From positions 31,046 to 95,045 of the forward strand of contig NZ_QXFK01000004.1 in the NCBI RefSeq assembly GCF_003581645.1: 64,000 bases of DNA, in the 5' to 3' direction. A model generated the notes under the pieces. The model ran no database searches. It worked only from the letters and a program-made list of their open reading frames with translations, and was not told the origin of the DNA. Both the position numbers and the translations under genes were made by a program. Below are positions 8,736 to 19,850 of this stretch, piece after piece; the first letter of the stretch is position 1, and each line of letters begins with the position of its first letter. This stretch comes from Pelagerythrobacter aerophilus. GTDB taxonomy: Bacteria; Pseudomonadota; Alphaproteobacteria; Sphingomonadales; Sphingomonadaceae.

Positions 8736-8927
8736 CTAGTCAAACAAATCGCGTTGTAGTGGCTTCTTCTCCGGGAATCGCTTACCGGTCAGGACCTCGG
8801 AAACCCGACCTTGGTTGATATTCAGTCTGGCCGCGATTTGATGATTGTAGAGGCCTTCCTCACGCTTGAGCCTACGTATCTCATCCGCAACTCTCTGAGT
8901 CATAGGCGTCGAAGGAGTTCCGGGCAT
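8736..8927 (-). CDS. Small HTH protein with a clamp-binding-like C-terminus
   Basis: 63 residues. Residues about 10-45 (VADEIRRLKREEGLYNHQIA, then ARLNINQGRVSEVLTGKRF) form a Hin/resolvase-like helix-turn-helix. The last residues are QRDLFD; QRDLF matches the bacterial beta-clamp-binding pentapeptide pattern QLxLF except at position two. No catalytic domain is present. It lies 9 bases behind the gene at 8937-9206 on the same strand and meets the 163-residue partner gene tail to tail. It may be a regulator of the island. Confidence 0.75.
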   Translation of the reverse strand: MPGTPSTPMTQRVADEIRRLKREEGLYNHQIAARLNINQGRVSEVLTGKRFPEKKPLQRDLFD

Positions 8928-8936
8928 CCTTCCTTT

Positions 8937-9206
8937 TTAGTCAAGTTTGCTCACTTTGACAAATGCCTTTCGTGTACCGTCGACCTTACGCTCAACGAGT
9001 CCTCGTTTCATGAGGCCACCCAAGACCGAGTAAGTTAGGTAGTTCTTTTGCCTTCCTTGAAAATCAGATTCCAGCCCAAGCTCTTTGGCAATCTCATTGT
9101 TTATCGCACCAAGCGGACGAGTTGCCAAATATCGCATGATAGCCTTTTCTATCAACTCGCGTCCTTCTATCGCTAGGGATCGATCGCTGCCCTTCTTTGC
9201 CGTCAT
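8937..9206 (-). CDS. Small winged-helix-like protein coupled to lepA
   Basis: 89 residues from the ATG at 9206: LIEKAIMRYLATRPLGAINN, then EIAKELGLESDFQGRQKNYL and GGLMKRGLVERKVDGTRKAF, which reads as a winged helix with a basic wing. The start is five bases past the lepA stop; its Shine-Dalgarno (GGAGGAG) lies in the last lepA codons. It may thus be expressed with lepA although codon use and base composition are island-like. Related small DNA-binding proteins occur in restriction loci, but no such gene is present here. Confidence 0.75.
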   Translation of the reverse strand: MTAKKGSDRSLAIEGRELIEKAIMRYLATRPLGAINNEIAKELGLESDFQGRQKNYLTYSVLGGLMKRGLVERKVDGTRKAFVKVSKLD

Positions 9207-9211
9207 CGCAC

Positions 9212-11029
<1,818 letters not shown>

Positions 11030-11125
11030 CATAATTCCGCTGAGGGGTGCCTGGTGCAATGCAGCACCGTTCGCCTCGCCCCTTAGCGGTGGCGGAGCGG
11101 CCTGTCAGCCATCTGAATGGGCTGG

Positions 11126-13843
11126 CTAACCAGCGGCGGCGCGCCGTTCGCTGGTATCATCGGGCAGCGGGCGATCGGTGAAAGGCGTGCTGGCCGGGCT
11201 GCCGAGATCGTCGGGGAGCGCCTCGTCGAACTCGACGCCCATGCGATTGTCGAGGCACCAGCGCGCCGTCGCGTCCGCAGTCAGCGTATCGGAGATGGCG
11301 ATGCGGAAGCGCGTCCCCTCCGGCACGTTCCACAGCCCCTCGATCAGCGCGCCCCGAGCGGAGACGTTGCGGATGGTCCCGGCATAGTGCTGTCCCGCGT
11401 GTTCGAGCACGATCTTGCGCAGCATGGTCCGGCGCGGAGCGCGGGCGGAGCGCGGGCCGACGGCCTCCATCGCCAGGCCGCCCGCAAGGCGTTCGTCGGC
11501 GTCCTCCGGGCTCAGGGGCTTGGAGTAGATGTAGCCTTGGATATGGGTGCACCCGTGCGCCCGCACGAGATCGAGCTCGTCAAGCGTCTCGACCCCCTCG
11601 GCCGTGACGTCCATCCCCAGCGCTTGCGCCAGGCTGGTGATCGAAGCGATGATCGCGCCATTGCGGCTGCCCGGCTGGGTCGCACCGCGCACGAAGCTCT
11701 GGTCGATCTTGATCTTGTCGAACGGGGCCTTCTTCAGATAGCCGAGCGAGGAGTAGCCGGTCCCGAAATCGTCGAGCGCGAGCCGCACGCCGATCCGCTT
11801 GAGCGCCGCGAACATCGCTTCGTTGTCGGCATCGTCGTCGAGGAACACGCTCTCGGTGATCTCCAGTTCGAGCCGCGAGGGTGCGATACCGGCCTGGGCG
11901 ACGGCATGGGTGATGATCGCCGGCAGCTGCGGATTGGCGAACTGGAGCGGGGAAACGTTCACCGCGCAGCGCACTTCCTCCGGCCATTGCGCCAAGGCAC
12001 TGCAGACCGTGCGGATCGCCCATTCGCCGATCGTTCCGATCAGGCCGGTGTCCTCCGCTATCGGGACGAACCTGGCGGGCGAGAGCCACCCGCGCCGCGG
12101 ATGGTTCCAACGCAGCAGTGCCTCGAAACCGGTGATCCGCGCCGTCGCCGCATGCACGACCGGCTGGTAGAACAGCTCCAAGCCGCCATTGGCGATCGCA
12201 TCGCGCAAGTCGCGCTCCAGCGCGCTACGCTCCTCGGCGGCGGTGTGCAGGTCGTTGGAATAGAAGTGATACCGCCCGCGGCCGGCGTCCTTGGCGGCGT
12301 AGAGAGAGAGGTCGGCGTTGCGGATCAGGGACTCGCTCGAAAGCCCGTCGTCGGGGCAGATCGCGATACCGACCGACGAGCCGATCACTACCCGCTGCCC
12401 CTCGACCGAATAGGGCTGCGAGAGGGCATGGATGATCTCCTGCGCCAGATGCGCGAGCTTCTCGCGCGCGACGCGGCCCAGCAGGATCACCTCGAACTCG
12501 TCGCCGCCGAGGCGCCCCACACGGCCCGCCTGGCCCACGGTGCGCTCGAGCCGCTGCGCGACCTGCTTCAGCAGTGCATCGCCGGCGGGGTGGCCGAGGG
12601 TGTCGTTGACATGCTTGAAGCGGTCGAGGTCGAGCAGAAGGACGGCGCACTCCCGCTCGCGCTCCTGCGGGCTGCCGATGATCTTCTCCAGCGTCTGGGA
12701 CATCTGGAACCGGTTGGCGAGGCCGGTGAGAGAGTCGTAGCGCGCGAGCCGAGTGGCGTTCTCCTGGCTGCGTTTCTTCTCCGTCAGATCGGTTCCCGAG
12801 CCGCGGAAGCCGCAGAAATTGCGGAAGCCGTCGTATACCGGACGACCGTTGATCGACCACCAGCGCTCACCGCCCGTAACCGCGGCCTTCACCGCGAGTT
12901 CCTGGAACGACGAGCGGGCGGACAGGTGGAACGTCAGCGTCCGTTCGCCTTCGCGGTTCTCGTCGCCGAGATCGAACAGTTGCGAGAACGGCCGGCCGAC
13001 GAGTTCTTCTTCGGCCCGCCCCAGCGTGAGGGCGACCGAGGGGGAAAGGTACGTCAGGTTGCCTCGCCGATCGGTCTCCCAGAACCAGCCCTGCCCCGTT
13101 TCCTCGTAGTCCTTGAGGATGCTTTGCGCACGGTCGCGGACGCGGGCGAGCGCCTCGCTTTCCTCCGCCTTCGCCCGCTCGAACCTGATCTGGTAAACCG
13201 CGACGATCGCACCGGCGATCACCCCAATTGCGAGGCCGGCATAGGCCAGGAACGAACCATCGACGATCGCCGCGGGCGCCCAGCAACCGATCTTGCTGAC
13301 GAAGACGAGCACGATCCGGTCGCTCATCAGCGCGGCGAAGAGGATATTGATGGTTACCAGCCCGGCGACGCCGATCCGCCAGTCGAGCCCCCCGTGATAC
13401 ATCCAGTCCGCCAGACCAAGCCCAACGCCGGCGGCGGAGAGGCCGACGAGCGCAATACCGAGCATCCGCTTCAGCGCAGGCGAGCGGTCGGCGCCATCAC
13501 CCCACAGATTGACCGGCGTTCCGGCCGCAGCGAAAGAGATGGCCACCACAGCGCAGATCGCGGCGAGCACCGTGGGCAGCGTCAGGGTGACCACGCCCGC
13601 AAGCGCGAAGGCGGAAGCGATCGCGACCGCCATCCATGTCAGCGCGGGTGGAACCACGGGAGGCGCCGCCGCCAACGCGGAAACTTTCGCCCGTTTGGTT
13701 TCGCGCCGGTCACGCTCGATGCGGCGCTCGGAATCGGATGAAATCCCGGGTGTGTCGCTTCCCGCGCCGCGTATGCCGAGGGACGAGCGCCGCCGTGCGG
13801 CCCCGACCGGTTCCGTTCCCCCCCTGACTGGCGCTCCACCCAT
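11126..13843 (-). CDS. Membrane PAS-GGDEF-EAL-PilZ cyclic-di-GMP protein
   Basis: About 905 residues from the ATG at 13843 (an ATG at 13966 would overlap the divergent promoter region). Order: about six membrane segments (residues 65-210), PAS (about 240-370), GGDEF (RVGRLGGDEFEVIL), EAL (GFEALLRW, NVSPLQF, LELEITESVFL, LALDDFGTGYSSLGYL, IKIDQSFV, TAEGVETLDEL, IQGYIYSKPL), and a C-terminal PilZ-like domain (RRTMLRKIV, RNVSARGALIEG, NRMGVEF). Both the cyclase and phosphodiesterase motifs look catalytically complete. The RxxD inhibitory site is not visible before GGDEF. Probably a bifunctional or switchable c-di-GMP enzyme with its own receptor. Confidence 0.9.
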   Translation of the reverse strand: MGGAPVRGGTEPVGAARRRSSLGIRGAGSDTPGISSDSERRIERDRRETKRAKVSALAAAPPVVPPALTWMAVAIASAFALAGVVTLTLPTVLAAICAVVAISFAAAGTPVNLWGDGADRSPALKRMLGIALVGLSAAGVGLGLADWMYHGGLDWRIGVAGLVTINILFAALMSDRIVLVFVSKIGCWAPAAIVDGSFLAYAGLAIGVIAGAIVAVYQIRFERAKAEESEALARVRDRAQSILKDYEETGQGWFWETDRRGNLTYLSPSVALTLGRAEEELVGRPFSQLFDLGDENREGERTLTFHLSARSSFQELAVKAAVTGGERWWSINGRPVYDGFRNFCGFRGSGTDLTEKKRSQENATRLARYDSLTGLANRFQMSQTLEKIIGSPQERERECAVLLLDLDRFKHVNDTLGHPAGDALLKQVAQRLERTVGQAGRVGRLGGDEFEVILLGRVAREKLAHLAQEIIHALSQPYSVEGQRVVIGSSVGIAICPDDGLSSESLIRNADLSLYAAKDAGRGRYHFYSNDLHTAAEERSALERDLRDAIANGGLELFYQPVVHAATARITGFEALLRWNHPRRGWLSPARFVPIAEDTGLIGTIGEWAIRTVCSALAQWPEEVRCAVNVSPLQFANPQLPAIITHAVAQAGIAPSRLELEITESVFLDDDADNEAMFAALKRIGVRLALDDFGTGYSSLGYLKKAPFDKIKIDQSFVRGATQPGSRNGAIIASITSLAQALGMDVTAEGVETLDELDLVRAHGCTHIQGYIYSKPLSPEDADERLAGGLAMEAVGPRSARAPRRTMLRKIVLEHAGQHYAGTIRNVSARGALIEGLWNVPEGTRFRIAISDTLTADATARWCLDNRMGVEFDEALPDDLGSPASTPFTDRPLPDDTSERRAAAG

Positions 13844-14085
13844 GCGGAGAAGATACCGCCGATCCCTTGAAAAATCGGTTAATTGCGTGCCCCAGGCTGG
13901 CGGATCGCGCGGCGGAGTCTCCTTGCCAAGACAATTCGGGCCGGGCATGAGTCTGCCGGCGAACATTGCTGCCGCGGAGAAGAGGATGGCAGGATCCAGA
14001 ACCGCGCCCGGTCCCGGCTCTCCGCCGCTCGGGAACGCGGTCCGACGGCAGCAGCTCCCCTTTCTTGCCGGAGTGCGACGCTGAC

Positions 14086-15402
14086 ATGCACCACATTGCG
14101 ATTATCGGTTCGGGTCCCGCTGGCTACTACACCGCGGAAGCCGCGCAGAAGCATTGGGGCGATGACGTCCGCATCGACATCTTCGACACGCTGCCTGTCC
14201 CTTATGGGCTGATCCGCACCGGCGTCGCGCCCGATCACCAGTCGATCAAGGGCGTCAGCCGCCGCTACGAAGCGACCGCGCTGAACGAGAACGTGCGCTT
14301 CGTCGGCAACGTTACCGTCGGCAGCGACGTCAGCATGGACGAGTTGCGCGAGCTCTACGACGCGGTCGTTCTCGCGACCGGTGCGCCCAACGACCGGCCA
14401 CTCGGGATCGAGGGCGAGGATCTCGGCAACATCTTCGGCAGCGCGGCATTCGTGGGCTGGTACAACGGCCATCCGCAATTCGCCGGGCTCGATCCCGACC
14501 TGTCGGGCAAGAACGCGGTCGTCATCGGCATGGGCAACGTCGCGCTCGACGTCGCGCGCATTCTCGCCAAGACCGAAGCCGAGTTCGCAGGGGCCGACAT
14601 CGTCACGCATGCGCTCGATGCGCTGCGGGTCTCGAGCCTGCAAACGATTACCATCGTCGGGCGACGCGGGCCGCACCAGATCATGATGACACCCAAGGAG
14701 CTGGGCGAGCTCATGCACCTCGACCGCGCCACGCCGCGGGTCGATCCCGCCGACCTCCCGGAAGAAGCGGAGGACGCGATCCTGGAGCCGGGGCTGCGCA
14801 AGTCGGTAGCCCATCTCAGGAGCTTCGCCGCCATCCCCGAGAGCGAACGCGCGGACAAGGCGATCGAGATCGACTTCGACATGTTCGCCTCTCCCCTCCG
14901 CTTCCTCGGCGAAGGCAAAGTAACCGGGCTGGAGGTCGAACGCACGAAAGTCGAAACGGGGCGTGCGGTGGGCACCGGCGAAACCTACGTGATCCCCGCC
15001 GATCTCGTGGTCAGTTGCATCGGCTACCGCAGTTCGCCGATCCCCGGCGTTCCATTCGACGAGCGCGCCGGTCGTTTCGCCAACGACGAAGGCCGCATTC
15101 TGCCGGGTATCTACTGCGTCGGCTGGGCGCGTCGCGGGCCGACCGGCACGATCGGCACCAACCGTCCCGACGGATTCGGCGTGGTCGAGAAGATTGCCGA
15201 GGATCTGACTTCCGGCGCGCTCGGTGCTGGCGGCAAGGAAGGCCGCACCGGCTTCAATGCGCTCGCCGAACAGCGCGGGCTCGACATCGTCACCTTCCGC
15301 GACTGGAAGAAAATCGAGGAAGCCGAAGCCAAGGCCGCCCGCGAAGGCGCCCCGCGCGAGAAGTTCGTGGACATTGAGGCGATGATCCGCGCGCGGGGAT
15401 AG
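14086..15402 (+). CDS. FAD-dependent ferredoxin--NADP+ reductase (FprA/adrenodoxin-reductase type)
   Basis: 438 residues from MHHIAIIGSGPAGYYTAEAA, the FAD Rossmann motif. It continues LPVPYGLIRTGVAPDHQSIK, a signature of the adrenodoxin-reductase family, the NADP-binding VVIGMGNVALDVARIL, TIVGRRGPHQ, and the C-terminal VGWARRGPTGTIGTNRPDG. It should pass electrons between NADPH and ferredoxin for P450s, dioxygenases or Fe-S assembly. Ferredoxin genes are not nearby. Divergent from the c-di-GMP gene. Confidence 0.92.
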   Translation: MHHIAIIGSGPAGYYTAEAAQKHWGDDVRIDIFDTLPVPYGLIRTGVAPDHQSIKGVSRRYEATALNENVRFVGNVTVGSDVSMDELRELYDAVVLATGAPNDRPLGIEGEDLGNIFGSAAFVGWYNGHPQFAGLDPDLSGKNAVVIGMGNVALDVARILAKTEAEFAGADIVTHALDALRVSSLQTITIVGRRGPHQIMMTPKELGELMHLDRATPRVDPADLPEEAEDAILEPGLRKSVAHLRSFAAIPESERADKAIEIDFDMFASPLRFLGEGKVTGLEVERTKVETGRAVGTGETYVIPADLVVSCIGYRSSPIPGVPFDERAGRFANDEGRILPGIYCVGWARRGPTGTIGTNRPDGFGVVEKIAEDLTSGALGAGGKEGRTGFNALAEQRGLDIVTFRDWKKIEEAEAKAAREGAPREKFVDIEAMIRARG

Positions 15403-15466
15403 GTTCTGCCACTGGACTCACCAGTTGCGATATGAGACCTTCCTCTGCGGAGAGAGGAGGCGCACA

Positions 15467-17236
15467 ATGCCCGCATTCGACCTGATTATCCGCAACGGCA
15501 CCATCGTCGACGGCACCGGCACGGAGCGCTTCACCGGCGACGTTGCGATCAGGGACGGCCTGATCGTCCAGGTCGGCCCGGTCGATGGCGACGCGACGGA
15601 GGAGATCGACGCTGCCGGCAAGATCGTGACGCCCGGCTTCGTCGACATTCATACCCACTACGACGGGCAGGCGACGTGGGACCAGGAAATGGCACCTTCG
15701 AGCTGGCACGGCGTCACCACCGTGATCATGGGCAACTGCGGGGTCGGCTTCGCGCCGGCGCAGCCCGACCGCCACGAGTGGCTGATCGGGCTGATGGAAG
15801 GGGTGGAGGACATCCCCGGCACCGCCCTCGCCGAAGGCATCACCTGGGAATGGGAGACTTTCCCCGAATACCTCGACGCGCTCGAGAAACTGCCGCGTTC
15901 GATCGATGTCGGAACGCACGTCCCACACGGCGCAGTGCGCGCCTACGTGTTGGGTGATCGGGAGAAGCCCGGCGCGGTTCCGACCGAGGACGACATCGCC
16001 GCGATGGGCCGCATCGTCGAGGAAGGCGTGCGCGCGGGTGCGCTCGGCTTCTCCACGAGCCGCACGGTGATCCACAAGTCGGTCGACGGCGAACTGGTGC
16101 CCGGCACGACCGCGACGCCCGAAGAGCTGGTCGCGATCGGCCGTGCCATGGGCCGTGCGGGCCACGGCGTGTTCGAAATGGCGAGCGATCTCAATCGCGA
16201 GTGGAACGAGTTCGACTGGATGGGCCGTCTGAGCCGCGAGACCGGCCTGCCGGTCACGTTCGCCGCACTCCAGTCGATCGCCAAGGAACTTCCGCTGGAA
16301 GAGCAGATCGCGACCATGCGCGCAGAGAACGACAACGGCGCCAACATCGTCGCGCAGATCGCCTTGCGCGGCAACGGCATCATCATGGCCTGGCGCGGCA
16401 CCGTCCACCCGTTCCGCTTCCGCCCGAGCTGGCAGGCGATCATGGATCTGCCGTGGGAGGAGCAGAAGGCCAAGCTGCTCGATCCGGCGTTCAAGGCGCG
16501 GCTGCTGTCGGAGGCAAACGATTTCTCCGGCGCGCCGCAGGATATGCTCGGCCTGCTGATGATCGTGGTCGCAGGGTGGACCATGCAGTTCGAGATGGAC
16601 GAGGATTTCGACTACGAACCCGCCCCGGAGGCAAGCGTGCAGGCGCGCGCCGCCGCGGCCGGCATGAGCTGCGAGGAATATGCCTACGACATGCTCTGCC
16701 GCGACGACGGCGCGGGTTTCATCTACCTGCCGATCCTCAACTACGCCGACGGCAATCTCGATTTCCTCGAGGCGCTGCAGCAGGCCGAGGACACGGTGAA
16801 CTCGCTCTCGGACGGCGGGGCGCATTGCGGCACGATCTGCGACGCGGCGAGCCCGACCTTCATGCTCCAGCACTGGGTGCGCGACCGCAGGCAGGCCGAT
16901 CATCGCTCGGGCGGGCGCATAGCGCTCGAACACGCGATCAAGCGCCAGTGCGCCGACACCGCGCGCCTCTACGGACTGGAGGACCGCGGCGTGATCGCCC
17001 CCGGCTATCTCGCCGATCTCAACGTGATCGATCTCGACCAGCTGAAGCTGGGCAAGCCCTGGCTCGCTTTCGACCTGCCGGCGGGCGGCAAGCGCCTGCT
17101 GCAGAAGGCGGAGGGCTACGTGGCGACGATCAAAGGCGGCGTGGTCACCTTCCGCGATGGAAAATGGACCGGCGCGACGCCGGGAGGCCTGATCCGCGGC
17201 CCGCAACGAGCCGCCATGCTCGAAGCAGCGGAGTAG
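15467..17236 (+). CDS. N-acyl-D-amino-acid deacylase / amidohydrolase 3 family
   Basis: 589 residues; the ATG at 15467 has a strong AGAGAGGAGG seven bases upstream. Metal-binding site [14 protein letters not shown] near residue 55 and [16 protein letters not shown] near residue 85, then [23 protein letters not shown] and a C-terminal beta-sandwich ([15 protein letters not shown]). These match D-aminoacylase-type amidohydrolases, which remove acyl groups from N-acyl-D-amino acids. The true substrate cannot be told from sequence. No signal peptide. Confidence 0.88.
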   Translation: MPAFDLIIRNGTIVDGTGTERFTGDVAIRDGLIVQVGPVDGDATEEIDAAGKIVTPGFVDIHTHYDGQATWDQEMAPSSWHGVTTVIMGNCGVGFAPAQPDRHEWLIGLMEGVEDIPGTALAEGITWEWETFPEYLDALEKLPRSIDVGTHVPHGAVRAYVLGDREKPGAVPTEDDIAAMGRIVEEGVRAGALGFSTSRTVIHKSVDGELVPGTTATPEELVAIGRAMGRAGHGVFEMASDLNREWNEFDWMGRLSRETGLPVTFAALQSIAKELPLEEQIATMRAENDNGANIVAQIALRGNGIIMAWRGTVHPFRFRPSWQAIMDLPWEEQKAKLLDPAFKARLLSEANDFSGAPQDMLGLLMIVVAGWTMQFEMDEDFDYEPAPEASVQARAAAAGMSCEEYAYDMLCRDDGAGFIYLPILNYADGNLDFLEALQQAEDTVNSLSDGGAHCGTICDAASPTFMLQHWVRDRRQADHRSGGRIALEHAIKRQCADTARLYGLEDRGVIAPGYLADLNVIDLDQLKLGKPWLAFDLPAGGKRLLQKAEGYVATIKGGVVTFRDGKWTGATPGGLIRGPQRAAMLEAAE

Positions 17237-17251
17237 CCTTTCCGCTCTCAT

Positions 17252-17277
17252 GTCATCCCAGCGAAAGCTGGGATGAC
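17252..17277. repeat. Short REP-like palindrome
   Basis: Perfect inverted repeat GTCATCCCAGC / GCTGGGATGAC with a four-base spacer, in the convergent gap between the deacylase gene and dnaN. Same core as the larger element at 1425-1503. May serve as a bidirectional stop. Confidence 0.65.
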
Positions 17278-17333
17278 GGAGAGAAAACGGATTCGGCGAG
17301 CGCACGCGGCTTTCGCCGAGGTGGCGGACGCCG

Positions 17334-18461
17334 CTACACCCGCATCGGCATCAGCACATAGAGCGCCGGGCTGCTGGCATCCTGCCGGATCAGCGTCGGC
17401 GCGCCGGCGTCGGCCAAGTGCAGTTCCACCGTGTCGCTGTCGATCTGGCTCAGGATGTCCTTGAGATAGTTGGCGTTGAAGCCGATCTCGAACCCTTCGG
17501 CCGCGTAGTCGGCCGGGACTTCCTCGGCCGCGGTGCCGTTGTCCGGACTGGTGACAGAGAGCGTGACCTTGTCCGTATCGAGCCCCATCTTCACCGCCCG
17601 GGTCTTCTCGGTGGCGATCGTCGCGACGCGGTCGACGCCTTCGTAGAAGCTCTTGGGATCGAGCTTGAGCAGCTTGTCGTTCCCGGTCGGAATCACGCGG
17701 CTGTAATCGGGGAAGGTGCCGTCGATCAGCTTGCTGGTCAGCACCACCCCGCCCTCACCGCCGAGCGTGAAGCGGATCTTGCTCGCCGACAGGTCGACCT
17801 GGACGTTGCCGTCGAGCGCTTCCTCGAGCAGCTTGCGCAGCTCCGCCACGGCTTTGCGCGGCACGATCACGTCGGGCATGCCCGCCGCGCCTTCGGGCTG
17901 CGCGATGGTGAAGCGAGCGAGCCGGTGGCCGTCGGTCGCCGCGGCCTTGAGGACCGGCTTGTCCTCGTCCGACACGTGCAGGAAGATGCCGTTGAGGTAG
18001 TAGCGCGTCTCTTCGGTCGAGATCGCGAAGCGGGTGCGGTCGATCAGCTCGGCCAGTGTCTTCGCAGGAATTTCGAAGCTCGTCGGCAGATCGCCCTCGA
18101 CGATCACCGGGAAGTCGTCGCGCGGCAGCGTGGGGAGCTGGAAGCGGCTGCGTCCGGCCTTGACCGTCATGCGGTTGTCGGCGGTCTCCAGGCTCACTTG
18201 GCTCCCGTCGGGCAGCTTGCGCGCGATGTCGAACAGCAGGTGCGCCGAAACCGTGACCGCGCCGGGCGCGTCGACCGATGCCGCGGCCATGTTCTCCACC
18301 ACCTGCAGGTCGAGGTCGGTCGCCATGACCTTCAGCGCTCCGCCCTCTCCTGCCTCGATCAGCACGTTCGAGAGGATCGGAATGGTGTTGCGGCGCTCCA
18401 CCACGGACTGGACGTGGCTGAGGCACCTCAGGAGCGTGGCACGTTCGATAGTGGCCTTCAT
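17334..18461 (-). CDS. dnaN: DNA polymerase III beta subunit (sliding clamp)
   Basis: 375 residues, normal length. Forms the dimeric ring that tethers polymerase III to DNA. N-terminal MKATIERATLLRCLSHVQSV, VERRNTIPILSNVLI, domain 1 LKVMATDLDLQVVE, domain 2 around LPRDDFPV and TRFAISTEETRYYLNGIFLH, and the C-terminal LYVLMPMRV, where the last residues help form the hydrophobic peptide-binding pocket. It is not next to dnaA or recF here. A potential clamp-binding peptide is found in the island protein at 8736. Confidence 0.97.
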   Translation of the reverse strand: MKATIERATLLRCLSHVQSVVERRNTIPILSNVLIEAGEGGALKVMATDLDLQVVENMAAASVDAPGAVTVSAHLLFDIARKLPDGSQVSLETADNRMTVKAGRSRFQLPTLPRDDFPVIVEGDLPTSFEIPAKTLAELIDRTRFAISTEETRYYLNGIFLHVSDEDKPVLKAAATDGHRLARFTIAQPEGAAGMPDVIVPRKAVAELRKLLEEALDGNVQVDLSASKIRFTLGGEGGVVLTSKLIDGTFPDYSRVIPTGNDKLLKLDPKSFYEGVDRVATIATEKTRAVKMGLDTDKVTLSVTSPDNGTAAEEVPADYAAEGFEIGFNANYLKDILSQIDSDTVELHLADAGAPTLIRQDASSPALYVLMPMRV

Positions 18462-18613
18462 CGCGTATCAATTCCCCCATGCGCGCCCGCCGAAAGGTTC
18501 GGGGCCGGAATCGCCCGCGAGCGCCGGAAAGTGGCCAGTATCCTTAGTGACGAGGCGTGACGGGGCAAGAACGAATGGGCGTCAGTGCCGATTCCTTGGG
18601 GATAAATCCCCGT

Positions 18614-19366
18614 TCAGGATATCATCGCCATGCCGCCGTTCACGTGCAGCGTCTGCCCCGTGATGTAAGCCGCCTCGTCCGATGCGAGGTAGGCGACCGC
18701 CGCACCGATATCCTCGCCCTCGCCCATCCGGCCCATCGGGATGCGCGCGTTGAGCGCGTCCTTCTGCGCGTCGGGAAGCTGGTCGGTCATCGCCGTACGA
18801 ATGAAACCAGGGGCGACGCAATTGACCGTGATCCCGCGACTCGCAAGTTCCTGCGCAAGGCTCTTGGACATGCCGACGAGCCCCGCCTTCGCCGCCGCGT
18901 AGTTCATCTGCCCCGGATTGCCGGTCGCGCCGACAACGCTGGTGATGCTGACGATGCGGCCGTGCTTGGCCTTCATCATCGGCCGCGTGGCGGCACGCAT
19001 CAGACGGAAGGCGGCCTCGAGATTGATCCGCATGACCGCGTCCCACTCCTCGTCCTTCATCCGCATGGCGAGGTTGTCGCGCGTCACCCCGGCGTTGTTC
19101 ACCAGTATGTCGATCTTGCCCAGCGTATCGATCGTGGCGGGAATCAGCTCCTCGACCTGGGTCGTGTTGGAAAGGTCGCAGGTGATCTCGACATGATCGC
19201 CCCCGACCTCCTCGTTGATCTGCTCGCGAAAACTGCGCAGCTTCGCGCTGTTCGACCCGCTGAGCGCCAGCCGCGCGCCTTGCCGCGCCAGCGCATAGGC
19301 GATCGCCGACCCAATCCCGCCGCTGGCGCCGGTGACGAGGGCGGTCTTTCCTTCGAGCGAAAACAT
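18614..19366 (-). CDS. fabG: 3-oxoacyl-[acyl-carrier-protein] reductase
   Basis: NADPH-dependent reduction in fatty-acid elongation. 250 residues, short-chain dehydrogenase fold: TGASGGIGSAIAYAL (cofactor), NNAGVTRDNLAMRMKDEEWD, catalytic Ser in SITSVVGATGNPGQ, YAAAKAGLVGMSKSL (Tyr-x3-Lys), and C-terminal ITGQTLHVNGGMAM. Normally next to fabD; here a GxxExxY gene lies between them. A GGGGATAAATCCCC palindrome (18598-18611) directly follows the stop and may be a weak stop signal. Confidence 0.95.
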   Translation of the reverse strand: MFSLEGKTALVTGASGGIGSAIAYALARQGARLALSGSNSAKLRSFREQINEEVGGDHVEITCDLSNTTQVEELIPATIDTLGKIDILVNNAGVTRDNLAMRMKDEEWDAVMRINLEAAFRLMRAATRPMMKAKHGRIVSITSVVGATGNPGQMNYAAAKAGLVGMSKSLAQELASRGITVNCVAPGFIRTAMTDQLPDAQKDALNARIPMGRMGEGEDIGAAVAYLASDEAAYITGQTLHVNGGMAMIS

Positions 19367-19379
19367 CCTTTTCTCCGAT

Positions 19380-19811
19380 TCAATTTGTTCGCGCAGAGGC
19401 CGCAGAGATCGCGGAGGGTTCCTGATCCGGCCGGTAGTCGTTCACAAGCCTGCGGATACCCTCTTTCATCGTCAGGCCCGAAAAATTGAGAAGCAACCCT
19501 ACGGGCTGCTTGGTCAACCGCAAATAGGTTAGCAATTGCTTCGCGTGCAGCTTGGTGAGCTTCTCGACCGATTTGATCTCGAGAATCAATCGGTTCTCGA
19601 CAAGCAAGTCGATGCGGAACGCGCAACCGAAGTGGAGGTCGTCATAGTCGATCGCCACCGGGACCTGCCGTGCGACCGCATAACCGCGCTTGACCAGCGC
19701 CCCTGCGAGGACCGCCTCATACACGCTTTCCAGCAATCCTGGCCCCAACTCGCGATGAATGCGAATCGCTTCCCCGACCACGTCCGAACTGATGGCGTCG
19801 ATCGGCTGCAT
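19380..19811 (-). CDS. GxxExxY family protein
   Basis: 143 residues. The family motif is at residues 23-30 (GPGLLESVYE), followed by FRIDLLVENRLILEIKSVEK, in which the D...E-x-K pattern suggests a PD-(D/E)XK nuclease-like fold, and LLTYLRLTKQPVGLLLNFSG. Function of the family is not established. Start ATG at 19811. The gene is tucked between fabD and fabG and its C-terminal codons run into a 33-bp inverted repeat, whose partner lies just upstream of the start, so the gene looks like a cassette. Confidence 0.9.
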   Translation of the reverse strand: MQPIDAISSDVVGEAIRIHRELGPGLLESVYEAVLAGALVKRGYAVARQVPVAIDYDDLHFGCAFRIDLLVENRLILEIKSVEKLTKLHAKQLLTYLRLTKQPVGLLLNFSGLTMKEGIRRLVNDYRPDQEPSAISAASARTN

Positions 19812-19849
19812 CCATTCCCCTCCGCGTCCTCTGCGCGCTCTGCGCGAAC
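19387..19849. mobile_element. GxxExxY cassette bounded by 33-bp imperfect inverted repeats
   Basis: Left end 19387-19419 begins GTTCGCGCAGAG; right end 19817-19849 is its inverted copy with about six mismatches in 33 bp. Both are made of a GCAGAG-type periodic run. They enclose the GxxExxY gene and almost nothing else, between two genes (fabG, fabD) that are neighbours in many bacteria. No target-site duplication is apparent and no transposase is present, so calling it mobile is inference. Confidence 0.5.
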
Positions 19850-19850
19850 C

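Noticed and set aside
11117..13741. 874-codon frame antisense to the GGDEF-EAL gene
   Set aside because: Shadow of the real gene; it is rich in Arg/Glu/Ala, has no domain, and the minus-strand motifs are intact.
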